A DNA stretch of 64,000 nt from an uncultured Caryophanales bacterium (GTDB taxonomy: Bacteria > Bacillota_I > Bacilli_A > RFN20 > CAG-826), in NCBI GenBank assembly GCA_946612115.1, contig CAMOEI010000003.1:81718-145717 (forward strand). The letters are read 5' to 3'. Under the pieces are notes generated by a model. The model did not search any database. It had not been told where the DNA came from and worked only from the letters and a program-made list of their open reading frames with translations. Shown piece after piece: positions 39,414 through 47,640 of this stretch. How positions within the stretch are numbered: the stretch's first letter is position 1; every line of letters begins with the position of its first letter. The translations under genes and the position numbers were made by a program.

Positions 39414-42029
39414 ATGTTATTCGAAGAAGAAAAAGTTGAATCTGAAGTTTCTAAATCTGAAGAAAACGAAGAAGAAGTCGATGAAAGCAAACTAGAAGAA
39501 ATCGAATCCGGTATTGTTGCTGGATTACAAGATGTCAACACTGTTGATTTAGTCAAAGAATCCTTCCTTGATTATGCCATGAGTGTTATCGTCTCTCGTG
39601 CTATTCCAGATGCAAGAGACGGATTAAAACCAGTACATAGAAGAATTATCTATGGAATGCATGAGTCTGGAATGACCCCTGATAAGCCACATAGAAAATG
39701 TGCGAAAATCGTTGGTGATGTCATGGGTAAATATCACCCACACGGTGACTCTGCAATTTACTTATCTTTAGCAAGATTTGCTCAAGATTGGAATATGAGA
39801 CACTGCTTAGTTGATGGACATGGTAACTTTGGTAGTATCGACGGCGATGAACCTGCTGCGATGCGTTATACCGAAAGTAGAATGACCAAGATCGCTTTAG
39901 AGATGGTCAGAGACATCAACTGTGATGTTGTCGACTTTGTCGACAATTATGATGGCACTGAACAAGAACCAAGCGTTTTACCATCTAGATTCCCTAACTT
40001 ATTAGTCAATGGTTCTAGCGGTATCGCTGTTGGTATGGCCACTAACATTCCACCACACAATTTAGGTGAAGTTATCGATGGAGTTGTCGCTATTGCGAGA
40101 AATCCAGAAATCACTAACCTTGAATTAATGCAATATGTTAAAGGACCAGATTTCCCTACAGGTGCTTTAATATTAGGAAGAAGTGGAATTAGAGATGCTT
40201 ATGAAACTGGTTCAGGAAGTATCGCTATTCGTGCAAAATGCCATATTGAAGAAAGAGGCGAACACGGATTAAAAAGAATCGTTGTCGATGAAGTTCCTTA
40301 TGGAATTAACAAAGCGACAATGGTCGAAAATATTGCCTCTTTAGCAAGAGACAAGATCATCGACGGTATTACCGAAGTTAGAGATGAAACCAATAAAAAC
40401 GGTATTCGTGTTGTTATCGAAGTTAGAAGAGACATCATTCCTGAAGTCTTATTAAATCAACTTTATAAGAATACTTCCTTACAAACTAGCTATGGCATTA
40501 TCATGCTTTGCTTAATCGATGGAGCACCAAAAATCGCTCCACTTAATGTCTTGCTTCAAACCTATCTTGATTTCCAAGTTGAAGTCATTGAAAGAAGAAC
40601 CAAATTCTTACTTAGAAAAGATGAAGATAGGCATCATATCGTTGTTGGTTTAATTAAGTGTCATGACAATATTGATGATATCGTTGATATCATCAAAGAG
40701 AGTAAAACTCCAGAAGATGCGACTGTTAAATTAATGAACAAATACGATTTCTCAGAAGCTCAAGTCCAAGCTATTTTAGCGATGACTTTAAGAAGATTAA
40801 CTGGTATTGAAGAAGATAAACTTGAAGCTGAAAAAGTTCAACTTGAAGCCAATATCAAAGAATACAATAGAATCCTTTCTTCTAGAGAAAACGAAATTGA
40901 AGTTGTTATTAAAGAATTATTAGAAATTAAAGAAAGATATGCGGATGCGCGTAGAACTGAAATCACTAACGATGCAGCCAGTATTGACGATGAAGATTTA
41001 ATTCCTCAAGAAAATATTGTTGTCGCTATTACTCGTGGAGGATATGTCAAACGTTTAACTTCTGATTCCTTCAAAGCCCAAAATAGAGGTGGAAGAGGTG
41101 TTAGAGGTATGTCCACAAACGAAAACGACATCGTTGATAATATGGTTTATACCAAAACCCACACCGACTTATTATTCTTTACCGATTTCGGAAAAGTTTA
41201 TAAGATTCGTGGTTATATGATTCCAGAATTCTCCAAATCAAGTAAGGGAGTCCCTGTTATCAACTTAATCAACATCGAAAAAGGTGAAAATGTTAAAGCA
41301 ATCATCGCTTGCGATGATTATAACGAAGATCATTACTTAATGTTCTTCTCTAAAAACGGTGTTGTTAAGAAAACTCCATTATCTGAATACGAATCAATCC
41401 GTCAAAACGGTAAGATCGCTATTACATTAAGAGAAGGAGATACCTTATTCGCTGTTAAGGAAGTTAAAGAAGATACAATTATTGGAATTGCTGCCAATAA
41501 TTCCAAGATGGTTAACTTCCCAGCCACAGAAGTTAGACCAATGGGTCGTACCGCAAGTGGTGTTAAAGGTATTGAATTAGCTGATGATGAATTCGTTGTT
41601 GGTGTTACCACTTCCTTAGAAGGTCAACATATCTTAGCGATGACCTCTAAAGGATTTGGTAAATTAACTCCTGTATTTGATCCAGATGGTGGATTAACTT
41701 ATCGTGTTACAAAACGTGGTGCGAAAGGTGTTACAACCTTAAAGGCTAACGATAAAGTTGGTGATTTAATCGCTGTCACTGCGGTCAATTTAGAAGATGA
41801 CTTAATGTGTATCACCAGCGCTGGAATTGTCATTAGAACTCCACTTGCTCAAATTAGAATTTGTGGAAGAAATACTTCAGGTGTCAAAGTTATGAACCTC
41901 GAAGGAAGACAAAAGATTGTTTCTATCGCGATTGTTCCTCATGAAGAAGAAAGCGAAGAACCAGTCGAATCTGAAGAAGTTGAGACTGCTCAAGTCGATG
42001 ACGATCCAGTAGTCATCCCACAAGAATAG
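39414..42029 (+). CDS. gyrA: DNA gyrase subunit A
   Basis: SFLDYAMSVIVSRAIPDARDGLKPVHRRIIYGMHESGM, KYHPHGDSAIYLSLARFAQDW. ATG at 39414 after AAAGGAGG. Confidence 0.98.
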   Translation: MLFEEEKVESEVSKSEENEEEVDESKLEEIESGIVAGLQDVNTVDLVKESFLDYAMSVIVSRAIPDARDGLKPVHRRIIYGMHESGMTPDKPHRKCAKIVGDVMGKYHPHGDSAIYLSLARFAQDWNMRHCLVDGHGNFGSIDGDEPAAMRYTESRMTKIALEMVRDINCDVVDFVDNYDGTEQEPSVLPSRFPNLLVNGSSGIAVGMATNIPPHNLGEVIDGVVAIARNPEITNLELMQYVKGPDFPTGALILGRSGIRDAYETGSGSIAIRAKCHIEERGEHGLKRIVVDEVPYGINKATMVENIASLARDKIIDGITEVRDETNKNGIRVVIEVRRDIIPEVLLNQLYKNTSLQTSYGIIMLCLIDGAPKIAPLNVLLQTYLDFQVEVIERRTKFLLRKDEDRHHIVVGLIKCHDNIDDIVDIIKESKTPEDATVKLMNKYDFSEAQVQAILAMTLRRLTGIEEDKLEAEKVQLEANIKEYNRILSSRENEIEVVIKELLEIKERYADARRTEITNDAASIDDEDLIPQENIVVAITRGGYVKRLTSDSFKAQNRGGRGVRGMSTNENDIVDNMVYTKTHTDLLFFTDFGKVYKIRGYMIPEFSKSSKGVPVINLINIEKGENVKAIIACDDYNEDHYLMFFSKNGVVKKTPLSEYESIRQNGKIAITLREGDTLFAVKEVKEDTIIGIAANNSKMVNFPATEVRPMGRTASGVKGIELADDEFVVGVTTSLEGQHILAMTSKGFGKLTPVFDPDGGLTYRVTKRGAKGVTTLKANDKVGDLIAVTAVNLEDDLMCITSAGIVIRTPLAQIRICGRNTSGVKVMNLEGRQKIVSIAIVPHEEESEEPVESEEVETAQVDDDPVVIPQE

Positions 42030-42087
42030 TTAACCTATTTTTGAGAGATAAATTTAATCTAAATATAGATTAGGATGGATTAATAAA

Positions 42088-43368
42088 ATGATTGATATTA
42101 ATTTAATTAGAGAAAATCCAGAATACGTTAAAAAAGCTTTAGCCAAAAAACTTTGGGACGCTGATTTTACTGAATTACTTTCTTGGGACAAAGAAAAAAG
42201 AGAACTCATGCAAATCGTGGAATCTAACAAGGCTGAAATGAATAAATTATCAGCCTCTGTTCCAGCCGCGAAAAAAGCTGGAGAAGATGTTTCTAAAATC
42301 TTTGTTAAAGTTAAAGAAATTGCCAAAAAGAACGCCGAATTTGAGGCAAAATTAAAGGAATTAGACCAAAGAATTACTGATTATGTTGCTTGCCTTCCTA
42401 ACATCCCAGACGATGATTTAGTCGGTGGAGGAAAAGAGAACAACAAAGTCATTCACACCTTTGGTAAAAAACCAGAATTTGCTTTCAAAGCTAAAGATCA
42501 TGTTGAACTCGCTACCTCTTTAGGTTTAGTCGATTATGATCGCGGCGCGAAAATCGCTGGAAGAGGAAGTTGGATCTATACAAATCTAGGTGCTAGACTT
42601 GAATGGGCTTTATTAAACTTCTTCATTTCTGAACACTTAAAAGACGGATATGAGTTTATCCTACCACCTCACTTATTAAACGAAGAAAGTGGTTATGTCG
42701 CTGGTCAATTTCCAAAATTTAGAGAAGATGTTTTCTGGCTTGACGGATTAGAACCAAAAAGATTCCTCTTACCAACCGCTGAAACTGCGTTAGTAAATCT
42801 TCATAGAAACGAAATTTTAACTGAAGATCAATTACCTCGTAAGTACTTCGCCTACACTCCATGTTATAGAAGAGAAGCGGGCAGCTATCGTACTGAAGAA
42901 AGAGGTATGATTAGAGGCTATCAATTCGATAAAGTTGAAATGGTTCAATATACTAAACCAGAAGAAAGCGATAAAGCTTTTGAAGAATTAGTCACTAAAG
43001 CCGCTAACTTAGTGGAAAAACTTGGATTACATTTCCAAATTTCTAAATTAGCTGCTGGAGATATTTCTCACTCCATGGCGAGAACCTATGATATTGAAGT
43101 TTATATTCCATCAATTGGAATTTATAAAGAAGTATCTAGTGCTTCTAACGCTAGAGATTATCAAGCTAGACGCGGAATGGTTAGATATAGAGATTTAGCA
43201 ACAGGAAAAACAAGATTTGTTCATACCCTTAACGCTAGTGGACTTGCCACTTCTAGAATCTTCCCTGCTATCTTAGAACAATATCAACAAGAAGATGGTA
43301 GTGTCTTAGTCCCTGAAGTCTTACAACCATTCATGGGTGGAATTAAGGTTTTAAAGCCAGTTAAATAA
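42088..43368 (+). CDS. serS: Seryl-tRNA synthetase
   Basis: MIDINLIRENPEYVKKAL, FRREAGSYRTEERGMIRGYQFDKVEMV-like motif 2, LNASGLATSRIFPAILEQYQQEDGSVLVPEVLQPFMGG. Confidence 0.98.
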   Translation: MIDINLIRENPEYVKKALAKKLWDADFTELLSWDKEKRELMQIVESNKAEMNKLSASVPAAKKAGEDVSKIFVKVKEIAKKNAEFEAKLKELDQRITDYVACLPNIPDDDLVGGGKENNKVIHTFGKKPEFAFKAKDHVELATSLGLVDYDRGAKIAGRGSWIYTNLGARLEWALLNFFISEHLKDGYEFILPPHLLNEESGYVAGQFPKFREDVFWLDGLEPKRFLLPTAETALVNLHRNEILTEDQLPRKYFAYTPCYRREAGSYRTEERGMIRGYQFDKVEMVQYTKPEESDKAFEELVTKAANLVEKLGLHFQISKLAAGDISHSMARTYDIEVYIPSIGIYKEVSSASNARDYQARRGMVRYRDLATGKTRFVHTLNASGLATSRIFPAILEQYQQEDGSVLVPEVLQPFMGGIKVLKPVK

Positions 43369-43385
43369 TTTATTATTTAAAAATA

Positions 43386-43412
43386 AAGAGCGATTAATTA
43401 TCGCTCTTTTTC
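43386..43412. terminator. Bidirectional intrinsic terminator
   Basis: AAAGAGCGAT-TAATT-ATCGCTCTTT with flanking A/T runs, between convergent genes. Confidence 0.85.
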
Positions 43413-44416
43413 TTTTTCCAAGGAATGATTATTCCGACTGTTGTTGATAATAGAAGCACTCCAAGAGATATTAATACACTAAATAAGATTAGCTTTCCTA
43501 ATGGAGGTAAGTTCGCTGGAACTTCTTTTTGAGTGACATTAAAGATCGCTAATGCACCTACACCTGCTCCTATACCTAATAAGTCAGTTAAGATGACCAT
43601 CGAATAAATTCGATAATCCATAATGATATTTTTAATATCTTTAATAACAAAATAGTTGAGTACCGCACCCACTAAAGAGACAACAAAGAAGAAAATTAAT
43701 AACATCTTCCCGGCGTAGCAGTGATATAGGCCAACAGAAATAGTGAATTCAATCAAGAAAGAAGAGACAAAGATAAATAAGAAATAGAATTTCTTTTTAT
43801 TAAATGGTTCAAAGAAGAACGTTAAAACAGCTTTTACTTTGCCAAATGTTTCTTTAACTAATTCCTTAAACGGAACCTTTTCTTTTTTCTCTTTAATAAC
43901 TTTTGGAGCTTTTTCTTTTTTAATCTTTGGTAATTTTTGAACAACGATTTCTTCTTCCTCTTTGTGTTCATGATATAAAAGAGCGAAATTGTGTTCTAAA
44001 GAACATAGTTCTTCACTAGTTAATGAATACTTTTCTTTTTTAGATTTATACACCGAAAATAATGGAGAAACTTCATTAAGAATTTCGAACAAAGATTTAA
44101 CTTTTTCGGTTGCAGTAGCTTTATCAATTACTTTAATTTCTCTTAAATTAGCGATTTTTTGAATGAGCTCTTCTTTATTAAACGAATCAACTACAAAGAA
44201 TGAGGAAAGACTTCCAACATATTTGATATTGACCTTTAAATGAAATAGTTGAGTTATCTCTTTAGGCTCTTCTTCGTCCACTTTAAAGAGATGTCCTTCT
44301 AACTCTTCTTGCCTTAACAACTTATTTAAAATCGACTCATTGGTGTCGATAACTTTAAAGCCTTCTGAGATTTCAAGTTCGAGATTTTCTTTATTAAAGA
44401 AGCTAATCTTGTTCAT
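43394..44416 (-). CDS. Hypothetical membrane protein with Lys/Glu-rich linker
   Basis: 340 aa; several hydrophobic segments in the C-terminal half; KIKKEKAPKVIKEKKEKVPF linker. Confidence 0.7.
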   Translation of the reverse strand: MNKISFFNKENLELEISEGFKVIDTNESILNKLLRQEELEGHLFKVDEEEPKEITQLFHLKVNIKYVGSLSSFFVVDSFNKEELIQKIANLREIKVIDKATATEKVKSLFEILNEVSPLFSVYKSKKEKYSLTSEELCSLEHNFALLYHEHKEEEEIVVQKLPKIKKEKAPKVIKEKKEKVPFKELVKETFGKVKAVLTFFFEPFNKKKFYFLFIFVSSFLIEFTISVGLYHCYAGKMLLIFFFVVSLVGAVLNYFVIKDIKNIIMDYRIYSMVILTDLLGIGAGVGALAIFNVTQKEVPANLPPLGKLILFSVLISLGVLLLSTTVGIIIPWKKKKSDN

Positions 44417-44433
44417 ATCGTATCTATATTATC

Positions 44434-44450
44434 ACAACAATATTTGTTGT
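44434..44450. promoter_or_regulatory. Perfect inverted repeat ACAACAA-TAT-TTGTTGT in divergent intergenic region
   Basis: Sits between the minus-strand membrane gene start and the plus-strand superoxide reductase gene. Confidence 0.5.
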
Positions 44451-44495
44451 AATCTACCTAAATTTAAAGGAGACTAATAGTAGAGGAACAAATTT

Positions 44496-44864
44496 ATGAA
44501 ATTTTATCGTTGCAAAGTTTGCGGCAAAATTATCGCCGTGGTAGAAGAAAGAGCAGTCCCAACAATGTGTTGTGGTCAACCAATGGAATATTTACAACCA
44601 AACACACAAGATGGAGCGCATGAAAAACACATTCCAGTTTATGAAGTGAAAGATAATGTTGTCACTGTTAAAGTTGGAGAAGTGGAACATCCAATGATGG
44701 AAGCTCATTATATCCAGTGGATTATGTTAAAAACAAATTTAGGTAATCAAAGAAAGGTCTTGAAGCCAGGAGAAAAACCAGAAGCCAGATTTGCGTTACT
44801 TCCTGGAGAGAAGGTTGAAGCTGTTTTAGAATACTGCAACCTTCACGGATTATATCAAGGCTAA
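44496..44864 (+). CDS. Desulfoferrodoxin-type superoxide reductase
   Basis: FYRCKVCGKIIAVVEERAVPTMCCGQPM rubredoxin-like Dx domain; HEKHIPVYE, EHPMMEAHYIQWI, EYCNLHGLY SOR ligands. Confidence 0.93.
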   Translation: MKFYRCKVCGKIIAVVEERAVPTMCCGQPMEYLQPNTQDGAHEKHIPVYEVKDNVVTVKVGEVEHPMMEAHYIQWIMLKTNLGNQRKVLKPGEKPEARFALLPGEKVEAVLEYCNLHGLYQG

Positions 44865-44879
44865 TTAAATGTATTAAGA

Positions 44880-44902
44880 AAAGAGGCTTTGCCTCTTTTT
44901 AT
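44880..44902. terminator. Intrinsic terminator
   Basis: AAAAGAGGC-TTT-GCCTCTTTTT. Confidence 0.85.
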
Positions 44903-44907
44903 TTTGA

Positions 44908-45126
44908 TTATTCTTCAATTAATTGATAGTTATCTTCGCTTTTAACATAGATTAACTCATAGTAAGGATAAAAATTGCAGAGAAACGCTCTGATTTCCTG
45001 AATATATCTTAGAAATGTAATATTTGGGATTTCTATTTCTGATAATACATCTTCCTTTCTAAGTCTTTTTGTTTTGAATAACTCTGTAACCATCCATAAG
45101 ACAGCTTGTGTTTTGTTAACTCTCAT
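44908..45126 (-). CDS. Small winged-helix/HTH protein, copy A
   Basis: MRVNKTQAVLWMVTELFKTKRLRKEDVLSEIEIPNITFLRYIQEIRAFL... resembles an isolated WYL-type N-terminal HTH; good SD (AAGGAG). Close paralogue of 50504..50740. Confidence 0.7.
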   Translation of the reverse strand: MRVNKTQAVLWMVTELFKTKRLRKEDVLSEIEIPNITFLRYIQEIRAFLCNFYPYYELIYVKSEDNYQLIEE

Positions 45127-45154
45127 TGTTATCTCCTTTTATCAAGAAAATGAA

Positions 45155-45168
45155 CAATAACGTTATTG
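45155..45168. promoter_or_regulatory. Perfect 14-bp palindrome CAATAACGTTATTG upstream of small wHTH copy A
   Basis: Self-complementary; 29 bp upstream of the start codon at 45126. Confidence 0.45.
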
Positions 45169-45277
45169 AGGCTAATGGCCTTTTGTTGTGCACACTCTCA
45201 TTATTCGATATCCATAACAAAAACAGTTATCAATCAATTGGGATTTATCTCAAAAATTTTGGACTTTTTATGTTTTT

Positions 45278-46816
45278 CTATTCGGAAACAATAGTAAATG
45301 TCTTTAAAGGAACATCATAAATGTTTGATCCGCTTTTGATTTTAGTAATAGTGAATTTATATGTATCTCGATTCGCGTAAGATGGTTGAGTATCAAAATG
45401 CTCTTTTATTAAAACAAGATGAGCATATGTTGAATCGGTTGGATATACGAATCCGCCAGAAGTAGTAAAGAATCCGTGTTCATATCCATCAAATGAATCA
45501 TAGCCAATCTTAATAAAGATTTGATCAATATCTAAATCATTTTTGTTGAGTAAATAAATATGAATATCTTCAAATGCTCCAGCAACAAAAATGTTATCTC
45601 CGTCATTATCTGTTAAATCCAATACTTCAAACGGAAGAGTCTGAGTATATGAATAACTACATCCTGAGCAGGTATAAATAGCCTCACTACCAGTAATCTC
45701 TTTTTCAAATGTGTGTTTTCCTTTATCAATATATAAATCTTCAAAACCTTCATCAGTGCAAGCATGCCAGTGATGTGTTTCGTTTTTTGACCAAGTATCA
45801 GAATAGTGGTGGACTAATTGAGGAAGAATAACTTCATAAGAATGATTACACTTTGCACATGTATAAACTTCTTTTCCAGGAGCCTCATAAGTTGCTGTAG
45901 TGGTTACTACTGAATAAATATGTTCCTCATATTCTGCTTTCAAATCCTCATATCCTTCGTCAAGACATTCTCTCCAGTGATGAGCCTCATCATACTTATA
46001 AGTAGTGGAATATGTATGTTCTAAATGCGATACGGGTGTGTCGTTAAAAGTATATCCACATATATCGCATGTATGAGATGTATATCCATCTAATTCATAT
46101 GTTGGATTAACAACAACGTCTGTATATGTATGTGGAACAACTTCTGTCCTTAGATGAGAATATCCTTCATCTATACACACATGCCAGTGACCGGTTGAAT
46201 CAAAACTATATTCTTCTGAATAGTGATGTTCTATCTCTACTGGTTTTCTATTTTTAATCGAAATAGGAATAATTATTGCAGCGGTCACTACTGCAGCGGA
46301 TGTAATTAAACTGGGCAAAATTATTGGCAAAAATACCCTTTTTTTGCGCAAAGGCTTGTTCTTTTTATTTTTTTCATCAATATACGCAAAGTATAGTTCG
46401 TTATAACTTAGCTTGTATAATTTGCATAGCGCAACAAAGTTAGCAATTGTTGGAGTGGAGGTTCCATTTTCCCAAGATCCTACAGTTTTCTTATTAACTG
46501 AAATCTTTTTAGCAATATCACTTTGAAGAAGATTATTTTTCTTTCTTAGAGTTTTAAGATTTAACGCAAACTTAGTGATATCAAATTGTTTATTGTCGCA
46601 AATATCATTGTCTTTAGAAACTTCACAATTTATGAATCCGTCTAAGTCCAAACCTAATAAAGAAGCATATTTTCCTGCCACAATTAAATCAGGAGAACTT
46701 TTAGATAATTCCCATGATGAAATTAGTTGAGGTGAATACCCTAACTCATTAGCGATATCAGCTTGAGATAAACCTCTTTCTGTTCTTCTTTTGAGAAGAA
46801 ATTTTCCTCTATCCAC
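45278..46816 (-). CDS. Membrane-anchored tandem-XRE regulator with external Cys/His-rich repeats
   Basis: Two XRE HTHs (KRRTERGLSQADIANELGYSPQLISSWE; LRKKNNLLQSDIAKKISVNKKTVGSWENG), TM segment VFLPIILPSLITSAAVVTAAIIIPISI, then three repeats of the type HHYS...HHWHxCxDEGYxDL...HTY...TYE...YTCxxCxYSY. Confidence 0.82.
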   Translation of the reverse strand: MDRGKFLLKRRTERGLSQADIANELGYSPQLISSWELSKSSPDLIVAGKYASLLGLDLDGFINCEVSKDNDICDNKQFDITKFALNLKTLRKKNNLLQSDIAKKISVNKKTVGSWENGTSTPTIANFVALCKLYKLSYNELYFAYIDEKNKKNKPLRKKRVFLPIILPSLITSAAVVTAAIIIPISIKNRKPVEIEHHYSEEYSFDSTGHWHVCIDEGYSHLRTEVVPHTYTDVVVNPTYELDGYTSHTCDICGYTFNDTPVSHLEHTYSTTYKYDEAHHWRECLDEGYEDLKAEYEEHIYSVVTTTATYEAPGKEVYTCAKCNHSYEVILPQLVHHYSDTWSKNETHHWHACTDEGFEDLYIDKGKHTFEKEITGSEAIYTCSGCSYSYTQTLPFEVLDLTDNDGDNIFVAGAFEDIHIYLLNKNDLDIDQIFIKIGYDSFDGYEHGFFTTSGGFVYPTDSTYAHLVLIKEHFDTQPSYANRDTYKFTITKIKSGSNIYDVPLKTFTIVSE

Positions 46817-46836
46817 ACAACCATTATACTTTTATT

Positions 46837-47640
46837 TTACTTTTTGTTGCTTTTGTAATTTACATTTCCTATTTGTTTTACAAAATGGCGGTCAATATTA
46901 TGTTTGTCTTTCAAATATTTGACTATGTCTCTCTTTATTTTTTCTTTAATTATTATTTTCTTGGATATGGATTTTTCAGGAAGTTCGAATATCATTTCCC
47001 CATATTTAGGGAACAAAATAAAACAACCTTGCTGGTTTTTTATTCGTGTCGAACTGTTTGGGTCTGGTTTTATAAAAACAAAATCATTTAAATTTTTCGC
47101 TTTTACTTTGTCTGTTCCTACGATAATTGAAGTCTCGTCTTCTAGAAAAAAAGATTCAAAAGTTAAGTTATTTGACTCATTAAAATTCATAAGATTAATT
47201 TGCTGCATTTTAGAGACATCAACAATATCAATAACTCCATCTTCTTTATATAAATCTTCTGAGTTAGAAGGACATTCCCAATCAATGCAGGCAAATAATA
47301 AGGCTATCCATGGCGAGAATGTGAAATCCAATAATTTTGTCTTAAAACCAATGTGCTGCAGATTGATATAAATATTGAATTTTTTTCTGAATGATTTCTT
47401 TTTAGCTTTAAATAATCTATACAATTCCCTCGCTTCATCTAAGTGATAATCAACATCTAAATCTATTTCATTTGCAACACCATCATCAGGATTTAAAGCC
47501 CTGATTCTATAGGCGCTTGGAGATAATAAGAAATCAGTAGATTTCTGACCTCTAAAAACGAACTGGTCACGCGGTAATTGTTCTAATTTTCTTATCTCTT
47601 CTATGACAGTTTCTAAATTATCACATGCTACGCAGTCCAT
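46837..47640 (-). CDS. FRG domain-containing protein
   Basis: LETVIEEIRKLEQLPRDQFVFRGQKSTDFLLSPSAYRIRAL ... FNIYINLQHIGFKTKLLDFTFSPWIALLFACID are FRG-domain hallmarks. Confidence 0.88.
   Translation of the reverse strand: MDCVACDNLETVIEEIRKLEQLPRDQFVFRGQKSTDFLLSPSAYRIRALNPDDGVANEIDLDVDYHLDEARELYRLFKAKKKSFRKKFNIYINLQHIGFKTKLLDFTFSPWIALLFACIDWECPSNSEDLYKEDGVIDIVDVSKMQQINLMNFNESNNLTFESFFLEDETSIIVGTDKVKAKNLNDFVFIKPDPNSSTRIKNQQGCFILFPKYGEMIFELPEKSISKKIIIKEKIKRDIVKYLKDKHNIDRHFVKQIGNVNYKSNKK

Noticed and set aside
42030-42087. T-box leader upstream of serS
   Set aside because: The gap is only ~58 nt and lacks T-box and terminator elements.
46873-47371. Plus-strand ORFs antisense to the FRG gene
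   Set aside because: The FRG protein is clearly supported on the minus strand; antisense ORFs lack features.
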